Source: Acidobacteriaceae bacterium (lineage in GTDB: Bacteria; Acidobacteriota; Terriglobia; Terriglobales; Acidobacteriaceae). From it: a stretch of 41,972 nt of DNA. The stretch is taken from the NCBI GenBank assembly GCA_030040935.1, contig JASHSG010000036.1:1-41972 (forward strand), given 5' to 3'. The number at the start of each line of letters is the position of its first letter. The stretch's first letter is position 1. Below the pieces are notes generated by a model. That model did no database searches, was not told the DNA's origin, and saw only the letters and a list, made by a program, of their open reading frames with translations. The position numbers were made by a program, and so were the translations under genes. Shown piece after piece: positions 16,088 through 25,766 of the stretch.

Positions 16088-19000
16088 ACGGTGTTGGAGA
16101 GACGCCGTGTTGCTGTCGGTGATCGTCAGGATAGTGCTGGTGGTCCCCGGCGGCGTTATGGTTGCGGGGTTGAAGACGAAGGTCACGCCTGACGGCGCAC
16201 CGCTGCTCGTGAAGGTGATGGGCACTGTGAATGCGGGGTTCGGCACGATCGTGATCGTGACGGTAGCAGAACTACCGGGCCCCACGGTTACTGAGGGTTG
16301 AGCCCCGATGGTGAAGTCAGGCGGTATCACCTGGAGGGTGTAGGTTGAGGCTCCACTCGCGCTGGGCGTATAACCCGCCAGCGTGGCAACAGCCGTGACG
16401 GTCACCGTGGCTGGATAGGTTTCAGCCGTGAGGGTAATGGCGCCCGCGTAAGTCTTGGCGGTTGAGCTGGTCAGCGGATTCGAGCCGTCCGTGGTGTAGA
16501 GGATGGCAGCGCCGGACGTAGAATCCGTGATGGTCGCGGTGTTCGACGTCCCGATGATCAGCGTGCTTCCGGTAGCTGGGCTGATTACCGGTGTTGCCAC
16601 TTGACCCAGCGGAGTTACAGCGACGGACCCCATGACCTGAGTCGCCGCCGCGTAATCGGCGTTGCCTGCCTGGTTAGCGTCGACCACGATGGTTCCCAGA
16701 CCGGTGGCGGTGAGAGTGCTACCGCTCAACGATCCGGCGCCCGCAGTGCTGGAGGCATCGAGTGTGAAGGTAACCGGGTTGCCGGACGCACCGCCGGTTG
16801 CCGACAGAGTTTCCGCCTTGCCGTAGCCGAGCGGAGTTGTCGGATTGAAGGTAATGGTCTGAGCGGCCTGGTTGACGACGATGGTACCGGTCACCGCGCC
16901 CGCAGCCAGGTAGTTAGCATTTCCAGCCTGACTCGCCGCGATCATGATTGTGCCGACTCCCGTAATGGTCAGGGTCGCGTTGTTCGTGCCGCTGAGGGTG
17001 CCAGGTCCGGACGTGAGAGAGAAGGTGACCGGATTGCCAGATCCACCACCGGACGCGCTCAGCGTGATCGGAGTGGTGCTGTAAGACACCGGTGAGGTCG
17101 GTTTGAAGGTGATCGTCTGCGGGGCCTGGGTGACGTCAATCGTGATCTGCACCTGAGGCGCGGCGGCATAGATCGGTGTGCCCGTCGTGGTGCCCGCCTG
17201 GTTGGCGTCGATGATCAGGGTACCCGCACCGGTGATGGTCAGGGTTGTCCCGTTGGTGCCGCTTACTGCCCCAACGCCCGCGGTACTTCCAGCGTCAACA
17301 CTGAACACGACCGGATTGCCGGAAGCGCCGCCGGTTGCCGACAACGTGTACGGGCCGCCGCCAAAGACGACCGGCGAAGTGATGCCGGCGAAGTCGGTGA
17401 TGGCCTGTGCGGTCGCGGCGCTGCCACTGACGGCGAAACCGCTGCCAGTGCTTCCGTTCACCGTGTCGTCCACGGTCAACGTGGATGAGACAGCGCCCGA
17501 AGCAGAGGCGGTGGGCGTGAAGGTGATGGTTGTCGGCAAGGATGAACCGCCGCCGAAGGTCAAGGCATCGCATCCGGCGGGCGCGGTCAAGGCGCCGGTG
17601 AACTCCGTGTCTCCGGAGGTGATGGTCAGCACCGGCGGATTGGTGCAGCCAAAGTCATCGAGCACCCAGACGTTGGTGGCCGTGGTTGGGGCCGCCGAAG
17701 AAGCCTGGCCAAGCACCGTCACCGAGCCAATGGCATTGAACGCCATCGTGTCGCTGCCGTTGTTGTAGCCGGCATAGTAGAAGTTGCCCTTGGTGTCAGA
17801 GGCGATCACCTTGGCGCCCGGTGCCGCGAGAGCAATCGGATTGGCCCATTCAAGGGTTCCTGAGTTGTTCAGGATTTCGTAGATGCCGGTGTACTGATCG
17901 GCAAAATACACATTGTTCTTTGAATCGATCGAAACCGCATCGATCTCGTTGTTGTACTTGCAAGGCGCCGCGGTGCAGACCGGTGTTTCGGTCTCGAGCA
18001 GCGTGGGAGCGGCCGCATAGCCCGTCGTCACCCCATTGAAGCCTGCGCTGGTGCTGGTTTTCAGCTCCTGCAGGTCAGAAGAGTGGCTGTAGGATGAGCC
18101 GCCTACGTCGATCAGGGAGTCGGTGAAGAATACATTGTCATTGGAATCGATGGAGATGGCGCCGACATAATACTGATCTGAAGCCGCATCGGAAGGAACC
18201 GTTTCGGCGTAGAGCAGGATCGGAGCCGTCGGCGTCGCACCGTAGAGGCAAGTCGGACCGCACTCAAGGATGGAGTACGGCTGGTTTGTAACGGTCGTCG
18301 AAGGCGACTCGTCGCTGGTGGTGATGAAGAGATTGCCATTCTTGTCGAAGTTAATGCCTGCGATACCAAAGGCAATCGTCCCATTGCCGACCACGATCTG
18401 GCAGATTCCCGCGTTGTCGGGCGCTACTCCATCGCCTTTGCAGGTGGGAGCGGCGGTGACTTGCGCGGCCGTGAAAGTGGGATAGGCTCCGCTGATAACG
18501 GGGAGCTTGATGATGGTATTGCCATATTCGTTTCCGGCGTAGGCATAGCCCGAGCTGTCAATGGCAACGGCGCCGACGCCGTTCAATGGCCCCAGATTCG
18601 CAACCACGGTGCCCGTGGAGGTGAACTGCTGGAGATCATTGCCATACGAGCTGCCTGCGAGGACGGCGCCCAACGTGGAGTTCAAGGCCATGGTGCCGCT
18701 ATCGGACGCATCCGCGCCGAAGACGCCGCCGCCCGTGAATGCCGCACCCCAGGTGTTCTGGCTAACCGAGGAGATGCTTCCGGCCTTGGCGATCACTGAA
18801 GACGAATCGCCCGACGCGGTGTCGTTCACCGTGAAACCGGTATAGGGCGTGACTCCGGTTGTCGGGGTGTAGGTGACAGTGACCGGGAACTCAGCAGCGG
18901 TTCCCAGAGATGATGAGCCGCAGGTACCCGCGCTGGCTGCAAATGGCGGATCCGGGACGGTGAACGTCAAAACGGCCGTGGAGCAAGGATCCGAGTTGTC

Positions 19001-20263
19001 CGCCACAAGAACCGTCGCCGTTGTTGCGGTTCCCGGGAACGACGGGCCGTCGAGCGATACATAGCCGACCGTGTCGGCGCCGCTGGTGTTAACTACGGTG
19101 GAGTAGCCCTCCACGTAGAAGTTGCCGTAGGTGTCTTTCTGCAGCAACTTCGTGCCCTGGTTGCTGATTGCGTAGATGCCTGCGGCGGTGGCTCCGGTTT
19201 TGCTGTTTGGGATACCGTAAATACCGGAGTTATCGAGGCCGATGTACACCTTGCCGTCCGATGGCGTTGGGTCGGCATATACCGCATCAATCTGATCGTC
19301 ATAGTTGCCGGGAGATGCGATAGTCAGGGTTTCGACCACTGTTGGCGCTGCCGTGAAACCAGTGGTTACGCCGTTGAATCCCGAGTTCGCAGTCGTGTCG
19401 ACGAGCATCTCGTTCAGGTGGGAGTCGATACTCTTGTTGCTGGTGTTGGCCAGAGCAGAATCGGTGAAGAAGAGGTTGCCCCAGGGGTCGATGGACATGC
19501 CGCCGACATAGAGCTGGCCGGTGGTACCCGGTGTGCTGGCGATGGGCTCCGCGTAGATAAGGACAGGGGCCGCGGTCGAGCCCGAAGCGGGATAAAGGCA
19601 CTTGGTCCCCGCCGCTTTGCACTCAAAAATTGAATAGGCCGGACCCACGCCGCCGGAATCACCCTGGTCGTCGGTGGCGAAGAACAGATCGTTGGCCGCG
19701 TCGAAGGTCATCGATTCCACACCGAAATAGCCGAGGGTCGATGATCCGAGTGATTTGATGATGCACTCTCCCGCGGTCTTGTCGGTGGCGGCCACGCCCG
19801 TGCAGGCGGGCAGCGCGCTGCCGCCAGAGCCGCTCGGATCGACGGTGTAGGTATAGGTTCCGTTGGTGTTCATCGGAATCTTTGCTACCACATTGGTAAA
19901 CTGGCCCGCCACATACAGAAAGTTATTGCTGTCAATGGCGACTGCGCCCGCGTTGGCGAAGGGTCCAACAACCGAGACCGCATAGCCGGGGCCGCTGAAC
20001 TGAATGATGTTGCCGCCATAGGTCTCGCTGGCCACGATAACGCCCATCGAGTTGATGCCCCAGGAGCCGCCCGCAGGAACGTCCCCTGCTAGAGCACCGC
20101 CATTCGGATAGGCCGTAAACCAAGTACTCTGGCTGACGATAATAGGGGCTGACGAGGCCGCGTTCGCGGCAGTCGCGAACAGGAAGATGGCCAGGATCGC
20201 GAGCAAAGCTACCACCGCGCCCCGCGACGCGTAACGCTCAAATTCCTTCAACTTCGTTTCCAT
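15836..20263 (-). CDS. Giant exported beta-propeller/Ig-like protein with C-terminal double-helix-lipobox module
   Basis: This 1475-residue protein starts with a long signal segment (AILAIFLFATAANA). Two related ~450-residue propeller-like copies follow (about 41-490 and 497-950; compare FNGVTTGFTAAPTVVETLT and FNGVTTGYAAAPTLLETET), with NHL-type strands such as GAVAIDSNNFLYVAG. Next come three MBG/Ig-like repeats (QTITFNPTTPLGYG type), a chitobiase-C-terminal-like domain (ATPVISPATGS, ILYTTDGSNP) and one more Ig-like domain. The last 83 residues form helix, KKRR, helix, LSGC, then a beta-rich tail. The start at 20263 is set by GGAGG upstream. No enzyme motif is seen. The likely role is surface binding or adhesion, inferred from architecture and the neighbouring glycosidases and receptor. 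Confidence 0.82.
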   Translation of the reverse strand: METKLKEFERYASRGAVVALLAILAIFLFATAANAASSAPIIVSQSTWFTAYPNGGALAGDVPAGGSWGINSMGVIVASETYGGNIIQFSGPGYAVSVVGPFANAGAVAIDSNNFLYVAGQFTNVVAKIPMNTNGTYTYTVDPSGSGGSALPACTGVAATDKTAGECIIKSLGSSTLGYFGVESMTFDAANDLFFATDDQGDSGGVGPAYSIFECKAAGTKCLYPASGSTAAPVLIYAEPIASTPGTTGQLYVGGMSIDPWGNLFFTDSALANTSNKSIDSHLNEMLVDTTANSGFNGVTTGFTAAPTVVETLTIASPGNYDDQIDAVYADPTPSDGKVYIGLDNSGIYGIPNSKTGATAAGIYAISNQGTKLLQKDTYGNFYVEGYSTVVNTSGADTVGYVSLDGPSFPGTATTATVLVADNSDPCSTAVLTFTVPDPPFAASAGTCGSSSLGTAAEFPVTVTYTPTTGVTPYTGFTVNDTASGDSSSVIAKAGSISSVSQNTWGAAFTGGGVFGADASDSGTMALNSTLGAVLAGSSYGNDLQQFTSTGTVVANLGPLNGVGAVAIDSSGYAYAGNEYGNTIIKLPVISGAYPTFTAAQVTAAPTCKGDGVAPDNAGICQIVVGNGTIAFGIAGINFDKNGNLFITTSDESPSTTVTNQPYSILECGPTCLYGATPTAPILLYAETVPSDAASDQYYVGAISIDSNDNVFFTDSLIDVGGSSYSHSSDLQELKTSTSAGFNGVTTGYAAAPTLLETETPVCTAAPCKYNNEIDAVSIDSKNNVYFADQYTGIYEILNNSGTLEWANPIALAAPGAKVIASDTKGNFYYAGYNNGSDTMAFNAIGSVTVLGQASSAAPTTATNVWVLDDFGCTNPPVLTITSGDTEFTGALTAPAGCDALTFGGGSSLPTTITFTPTASASGAVSSTLTVDDTVNGSTGSGFAVSGSAATAQAITDFAGITSPVVFGGGPYTLSATGGASGNPVVFSVDAGSTAGVGAVSGTNGTTLTITGAGTLIIDANQAGTTTGTPIYAAAPQVQITIDVTQAPQTITFKPTSPVSYSTTPITLSASGGGSGNPVTFSLTSGPGTLSGTNNATLTITGVGTIMIAASQAGNANYLAAGAVTGTIVVNQAAQTITFNPTTPLGYGKAETLSATGGASGNPVTFTLDASSTAGAGSLSGSTLTATGLGTIVVDANQAGNADYAAATQVMGSVAVTPLGQVATPVISPATGSTLIIGTSNTATITDSTSGAAILYTTDGSNPLTSSTAKTYAGAITLTAETYPATVTVTAVATLAGYTPSASGASTYTLQVIPPDFTIGAQPSVTVGPGSSATVTITIVPNPAFTVPITFTSSGAPSGVTFVFNPATITPPGTTSTILTITDSNTASLQHRSNPFLPAGATFAIALCFFGWKKRRGLMLALVLIAGVIGAIQLSGCGAYNGPPAPPKGTNTVVTITATGGGVTQTVPISVFVEQ
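17414..20143 (-). repeat. Internal duplication of a ~450-residue propeller-like unit
   Basis: Residues 41-490 (nt 18794-20143) and 497-950 (nt 17414-18775) share the order SQ-TW, GG(N/D)-QF, GAVAIDS, GFNGVTTG(F/Y)-AAPT, E-T, (Q/E)IDAV, GIY-I and an Ig-like segment ending in VDDT or VNDT. The copies are clearly related but diverged, so the duplication is old. Confidence 0.7.
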
Positions 20264-21484
20264 CACAAATCCTCCGGTGAAATGTCGTTTCAGATATGGG
20301 GGAACAGCAGTAGCGTTCCGCACGTTGACTCGATTCCTTGTCCTTACTCCCGATCCTTCCAGTAATGAGAAGGTTTGTGGCCTGACCCGGTGGACTCGGG
20401 AGTCCCAATTCCCCTGGGCTGAATCTTCAGCAAAATGTCATTACGAATAAGCCCATCCTCCTTGCGCGCCCAGTTCCGCTCCGTGAAAGTGATACGAGGA
20501 AACTTCAAACCTCATTGATCGCCCTAACATCGGCCCGCCTCTCCCTCCGACGATTTGCGCCGCTTCCGGGCAAAGCACCGATCAGGCAAGTTGGGTTCGG
20601 AGGCGCGGTTACCCACGCAGAACCGTGTCTGTTACCGCTCCCAGAGCGAGTCCGAGTATATTCGCAGCACACACCGATATTGGCGACCCCAGAACTACTG
20701 AAAGAAATGCGGAATTATATTCATACTCAAAAAGGCGGTTGTCAAGAGAATTCACGCAGTGGATTTCTCGCGATAGAAGCGGGCCGAGCCGGGAGTAAAT
20801 CGATTCCGGGCGAGAAGCGGCATCGCCCAGGGCCGGCAAACATCTTCCGGAACGTGGGGAGAAAGGCAACCCGACCGGAAAGGCCTTTTGACTTTGGCCA
20901 CCCCTGTCCAACCGCAGTTTGCGCTGGCGTAACCGCCGTGATGGTATCGCGACCGCTATACACAGCCCGGTTGTGCCGGCCGCCAGACTCGGTTCCGGCC
21001 TGGAGCGGCAGAAATTCAACGAATTCAGACAGGTTCATCGAAATAAACGATTAAGCACGGGGATAAAGAGCGACCATTTCCGTCCCGCAGGTTGACGCGC
21101 CCGTCGAGTGCGAAGCTTTTTGAATGGTTCCGGTCCCGGCGTTCCGGTAGTAACGGAGATGCATGAAGAGGTTAGCCTCAGGCTCTCGACGCGGATCCCG
21201 AAACTTCCCGGAAAAGCCAATCCAAAGCCGCAATGCCGATCGATCTTGATTTCCTTATCAGAGACTTTCTTCCGAGGATGGACGCGCCGGGGGAAATGGC
21301 GCGAGCTTTTCATTCGCTCCGCGCACGTTGCGCTGACTCACAGAGGTCACACGAAAGAGCGTGGCCGCGGCGAGGCGAATAAATGTGGCTAATGAAACTA
21401 AATCAATTTAATTCAGGCCATAATAGAATTCCAGACTTCCCGATATTGTGGCCAAAAGCGGTGCGCGAGATTCATAATTACCGC
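20264..21484. other. Long intergenic region between divergent genes, no gene called
   Basis: This region of about 1.2 kb (1.37 kb gene to gene) lies between the minus-strand propeller/Ig gene and the plus-strand TonB-dependent receptor. Several overlapping open frames of 60-180 codons exist, but their translations are low-complexity and none has a ribosome site, so none is called. An AT-rich patch near 20700-20745 holds promoter-like boxes for the minus strand, and AT-rich DNA near 21380-21540 holds one for the plus strand. GC-rich inverted segments at 20860-20990 could be structured RNA but match no riboswitch that I recognise. Confidence 0.5.
20714..20745 (-). promoter_or_regulatory. Candidate promoter toward the propeller/Ig gene
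   Basis: On the minus strand perfect TTGACA (20740-20745) and perfect TATAAT (20714-20719) occur, but with a 20-bp spacer, longer than the optimum of 17. If active, it would give a leader of about 440 nt before the ATG at 20263. Confidence 0.35.
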
Positions 21485-21514
21485 TTGACTATTCTCCACA
21501 GGGAGCCCCATAAT
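21485..21514 (+). promoter_or_regulatory. Candidate promoter of the TonB-dependent receptor
   Basis: TTGACT (21485-21490) and CATAAT (21509-21514) are spaced 18 bp, in AT-rich DNA. They lie about 125 bp before the receptor ATG, which implies a leader of about 118 nt. Confidence 0.5.
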
Positions 21515-21638
21515 TTGAACCCGATATTAACTTAGTGAAATTTGGGTCGATCTGGGGTCGTACGTTCTCGGGCGGTGTTATCGTTATCATCGCGCACCGA
21601 ATCTCGCAATATCAGGACAGCCAAGGGGGGTTGTTACG

Positions 21639-24600
21639 ATGAAGTCTTTTCCTGGATTCAAGCAGGCGTCCGCATGTTTGGGGCTGTTTCTCGCGGTGCT
21701 GCTGTTGTGGCAAATACCCGCCCAGGCACAGGAGACCACAGGCAGCGTATCGGGCGTTGTTCAGGATACGACAGGCGCGGTGATACCGAACGCTGTGGTG
21801 ACAGTCGTCGACCTGACCAACCAGTCGGAACGCAAGACCGTCAGCAATGGCACCGGAGAATTCGCCATCAACTCGATTCCGGCCGGGCTGCGTTATCAGG
21901 TGCGGGTGGAGATGAAGAACTTTTCACCGTGGCAGTCGCAGCCTTTTCCACTGCGGCCCGGCGATCGCGTGACTTTCACCGACATCCGCATGCAGGTGGC
22001 TCAGGCCGCTGAACAGATTACGGTCGAGGCGGCCAATACCCAATCGCTCAAGCCGCTGGATACGCCCGAGCGCAGCGATGTGATCACCGCCGAGGATCTG
22101 GACACGCTCGCCATCGTGGGCCGCGATGCCACGGAGCTGATTGAGATGCTGCCGGGGTTCGCAATGATCAGCAACCAAGTCAATAACCAGGCGCCAAATA
22201 CGGCTGTTTCGGGTTTGAGTGGTCCCACCGGCTCGTACTCTGCCAACGGCGCCGGGCCCACCGGACTGGCGACGGTGATGGATGGCGTCTCCATTCAGGA
22301 CATCGATACGAATGCCGGGACCGTGCAGCAGGTCAACTCCGACATGATCCAGGAGATCAAGGCCACGACGTCGACGTTCAGCGCCGAATACGCCAAGGGG
22401 CCGGCCGTGCTGAACGCAACCACCAAGGCAGGCACCTCCGCCTACCACGGCGAGGCCTACATGTATGCCCGCGATACGGTGTTCAACGCCAACGACTGGT
22501 ACAACAACTATCTGCAGCAGACGCGGCCCCCGGGCCGATATCTCTTTCCCGGCGGTCAGGTAGGTGGTCCGCTGTGGATTCCGGGCACTCAGTTCGGTCC
22601 GCACAACAGCAAGCTTTTCTTTTTCGCTGGCTATGAATATTACAACCAGAATTTCTGGTCGCAGACGCTCGGTTCGTGGGTACCCACCATGTCGGAGCGC
22701 AGTGGCGACTTCAGCGCAGCGTCATTGAATTCCGAACTGTGCGGCGCTCGTCCCGACGGCGGAGTGAACCTGGATGCCGTTTTGCCCATGTGTTATGCGG
22801 ATAACTACCTGCCTGGCGGGCAAACTGTGGCGGATGGCAACGTGAACGCATATGCCAATCCGAGCGGCGTGGCTCTGGTAAATTGGCTGCCGCTGCCGAA
22901 TGCCAATCCCTTCGTCAACGAGCAGGGTTACAACTATGTTCAGCAGGTGATCCAAACCCAGAATGGCACACAGTTTCACGCCCGCGTCGATTTCAACCTG
23001 AGCGACTACAACAAGTTCTATGCCACCTATGGCCGTCAGGCACAGATCACCGACGAGCCGGTTGCATGGGGATACGCGCCAAACAACTCAATGTTGTATC
23101 CCGGCCAGGTCACCTCGGGCGATATTTCGAACATATTCTCCCTCCATTATGTGCGGATCTTCGGCAGCAGCGTGACCAATGAAGCCAGTGCCTCGATGTC
23201 CTTTATCAGCGACCCGGCCAACATGGGCAACCCCACCGCTGTGAGCCGGTTCCACATGAACGACTACAACTGCAACAATGTGGCTGAGCGGGCGGCGGGG
23301 ACTTGTAACAATCCCGCCAGCGACAATTTCAACTATCTGGGCGAATACAAGAATAACTACGATTACTCAGTACCGGCGCTGTCGGACTACGGCTCTTTGG
23401 GCTATCCCAACATGCTGATGCCGGGCGGTTTCTACAACGACCAGGTCAAGATGAAGAAGGTCGTGCCTACCCTGGCCGATACAGTGAACTGGGTGAAGGG
23501 ACCGCACAGTCTCGCCTTTGGCTTATATGCCGAGCGGGGCATTCTCAACGGCGATGCAGACTACGCTGCCGCGTTCCCACAGGGAGAATACGACTTCACT
23601 CCAGGCAATGGATACTACGAGTACAACGGAACTCAGGGGTTGTCGTTCTACAACAGCAACTACATAGGCTGCGAAAATCCGGATCCGAACGGCACCAGCC
23701 GTCTGTCGGGCGCGGCGTATTTCGGCAGCTGCATCAATCCTGTGGCCATGATGTACATGGGCTACGCAGATTCCTTCACCCAGACGAACTTTTCGCCGAT
23801 CGTGGACATGCAGTACACCACGTTGTCTGGATTCGTGAACGACGCCTGGAAGCTTCACCGGCTCACATTGATGCTTGGCGGCCGTTTGGAACACCTTGGA
23901 CCATGGTTCGACCGCCATGGCAATGGCTTGGCTACCTTTTCTCCCTTCCTCTACAACAGCCAGTGCACGGGCCGCGACTGCAGCAGCGAGGCTCTGCCGG
24001 GAATCACATGGTACAAGGTCAATCTCGGCGTCCTGAACTCAGTGAATAAGCCGGCGTTGCTAGATTTCAGCCCGCGCGTGGGCGCCTCGTGGGATCTGTT
24101 CGGGACCAGCAAGACGGTGCTTCGCGGTGGATGGGGAATGTATCGCAACCAGGAGCCGTTTTCACCTTATGCGCTGGCGGCCGCCAGTGCCCAGGGTTAC
24201 AAAACGAGCCAGTCGCTCGGAATCCTGAGTTTCGATCTGGTCGACAACCAATCGCCCATCAATCCTCCCGATATCAACGTCTACACGCTTTCCAGCACCG
24301 ATAAGGTTCGCCCCCTCTATTACCAATTCAATGTGACCGTGGACCAGCGCCTGATGTGGAATTCGCTGATGGAGGTTGCCTACGTCGGTAGCGAGAACAC
24401 CAACCTGCCTACCTATAATCTGGGAGCCAGCGGGTACAACGGCGCATCCGACCTAAACGTGCTTCCCCTGGGCGCGTATTTCCAGCCCAGTTTCTCCATT
24501 TCCAATCTGCCGGCCTCGATCATCGAGCCCAATACGGGCGGTGACCTGAGCACCCTGACCACGGCGGAACAGGACTTCTACAGGACATATCCGTTCTACC

Positions 24601-25580
24601 AGCACATCTATTCGCTGAAACACGATTACTATTCGAATTACAACAGCCTGCAAGTGAGCTGGAACAAATCCACCGGCTTCGTGAGTTGGGGCGCGAACTA
24701 CACCTTCTCGAAGGACCTGGCCACGGCCGCGTCCTACAACAACGAACTGGCGGATCCCCTGAATCTGCGCAACGATTACAACCCGGCGCCGTTCGATCGC
24801 AGCCAGGTCTTCAACATCCACTATCTTGTCAACTTTGGACGCCGTTATACGGGCAGCAGCGCCCTCTTGTCCAAAGTCGTGAACGGTTGGCAGGTCTCCG
24901 GCATTTCTACCGTGCAGAGCGGCCCCGACCTGACTTCGGAGGAGGGCGAGAACTTCTCCTTTGGGTATGGAAATATTCAGGCAACTCAGCTCTATTTGCC
25001 ACAACAGGTCAATAGTCCAGGTCAATCCGCAAAGACCTGCGCAAACGTCTATGACATTTCGCCGGACAAGAACGGAAACACGTATTGCGTGACCAACATG
25101 AATCCGGTGGTTTGGCTGGGGACGCCGGATTATCTGTTGATGCCGACACTAAACTGCAACCCGTCGGGCGGAAGCGCGAAGAATCAGTTCATCCACGCGA
25201 CCTGCTTTGGGCTCCCGCTGCCGGGCAGCCCCACGACGGGCAATTATGCGCTCTCGGCGAATCCCAGCGGGCAGGGGCAGTACCGGCTTCCGTACATCCA
25301 CGGTCCCGCCTTCTCAAACCACAATGTGACGCTGATCAAGGACTTTTCGATGCGAGAAAGCCGAACCCTGGAATTCAAAGCCTCGGCGTTCAATTTCCTC
25401 AACCACCCGCTGGTTTCATTCAACAACAACGACAATTCGAATTTGAATCTCGGCAACCTGCTGGGAGCGGTTCCAGGCCAGGCTCTGACCGAGGCAATGC
25501 TGGGGCATAAGGATTTCGGAATTGCCAATGTGAAATACGGCTCGCGCCTGCTGGAATTCAGCGCAAAGTATTCGTTTTAG
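21639..25580 (+). CDS. TonB-dependent receptor, Oar-like, with N-terminal carboxypeptidase-regulatory-like domain
   Basis: This 1313-residue outer-membrane protein has a signal peptide (cleavage near AQA30-Q31) and a carboxypeptidase-regulatory-like domain at about 33-115 (GSVSGVVQDTTGAVIPNAVV). The plug follows at about 135-260 (GRDATELIEMLPGFAM, VMDGVSIQDIDT), then a very long beta-barrel ending in Phe (LLEFSAKYSF), as outer-membrane proteins do for BAM recognition. Such receptors take up oligosaccharides or siderophores using TonB energy, and acidobacterial genomes carry many. The start is supported by GGGGGG about 7-12 nt upstream. It heads a plus-strand series with two giant NHL/Ig genes. 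The ligand cannot be read, but flanking GH44, GH30 and GH2 enzymes point to plant polysaccharide fragments. No SusD-like gene is adjacent. Confidence 0.9.
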   Translation: MKSFPGFKQASACLGLFLAVLLLWQIPAQAQETTGSVSGVVQDTTGAVIPNAVVTVVDLTNQSERKTVSNGTGEFAINSIPAGLRYQVRVEMKNFSPWQSQPFPLRPGDRVTFTDIRMQVAQAAEQITVEAANTQSLKPLDTPERSDVITAEDLDTLAIVGRDATELIEMLPGFAMISNQVNNQAPNTAVSGLSGPTGSYSANGAGPTGLATVMDGVSIQDIDTNAGTVQQVNSDMIQEIKATTSTFSAEYAKGPAVLNATTKAGTSAYHGEAYMYARDTVFNANDWYNNYLQQTRPPGRYLFPGGQVGGPLWIPGTQFGPHNSKLFFFAGYEYYNQNFWSQTLGSWVPTMSERSGDFSAASLNSELCGARPDGGVNLDAVLPMCYADNYLPGGQTVADGNVNAYANPSGVALVNWLPLPNANPFVNEQGYNYVQQVIQTQNGTQFHARVDFNLSDYNKFYATYGRQAQITDEPVAWGYAPNNSMLYPGQVTSGDISNIFSLHYVRIFGSSVTNEASASMSFISDPANMGNPTAVSRFHMNDYNCNNVAERAAGTCNNPASDNFNYLGEYKNNYDYSVPALSDYGSLGYPNMLMPGGFYNDQVKMKKVVPTLADTVNWVKGPHSLAFGLYAERGILNGDADYAAAFPQGEYDFTPGNGYYEYNGTQGLSFYNSNYIGCENPDPNGTSRLSGAAYFGSCINPVAMMYMGYADSFTQTNFSPIVDMQYTTLSGFVNDAWKLHRLTLMLGGRLEHLGPWFDRHGNGLATFSPFLYNSQCTGRDCSSEALPGITWYKVNLGVLNSVNKPALLDFSPRVGASWDLFGTSKTVLRGGWGMYRNQEPFSPYALAAASAQGYKTSQSLGILSFDLVDNQSPINPPDINVYTLSSTDKVRPLYYQFNVTVDQRLMWNSLMEVAYVGSENTNLPTYNLGASGYNGASDLNVLPLGAYFQPSFSISNLPASIIEPNTGGDLSTLTTAEQDFYRTYPFYQHIYSLKHDYYSNYNSLQVSWNKSTGFVSWGANYTFSKDLATAASYNNELADPLNLRNDYNPAPFDRSQVFNIHYLVNFGRRYTGSSALLSKVVNGWQVSGISTVQSGPDLTSEEGENFSFGYGNIQATQLYLPQQVNSPGQSAKTCANVYDISPDKNGNTYCVTNMNPVVWLGTPDYLLMPTLNCNPSGGSAKNQFIHATCFGLPLPGSPTTGNYALSANPSGQGQYRLPYIHGPAFSNHNVTLIKDFSMRESRTLEFKASAFNFLNHPLVSFNNNDNSNLNLGNLLGAVPGQALTEAMLGHKDFGIANVKYGSRLLEFSAKYSF

Positions 25581-25766
25581 GTAGTCGCACCTGGTCCGGT
25601 GCGCCGCACGCCGGATCGCGTTTTGAAGCAGCTCCATCGCGGCGGGAATCGGGCCGGTTGTTTGGGATACGATAATGCCGCGCTCCGGAAGGGACGACTG
25701 CAAGATGCGGGCAGGCGGCTGGGCCGTTTGCAGCAATTCTGAATGAGATTGTTCGTGGAGAGTGTC

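Noticed and set aside
20860-20990. Possible riboswitch (GGCAA/GGAAA segments reminiscent of c-di-GMP aptamers)
   Set aside because: The conserved core of the c-di-GMP-I aptamer is not present in order on either strand, and the position is far from either gene start.
20515-21392. Several overlapping open frames of 60-179 codons on both strands in the long intergenic region
   Set aside because: No ribosome sites, mutually overlapping on both strands, biased composition and no recognisable motif.
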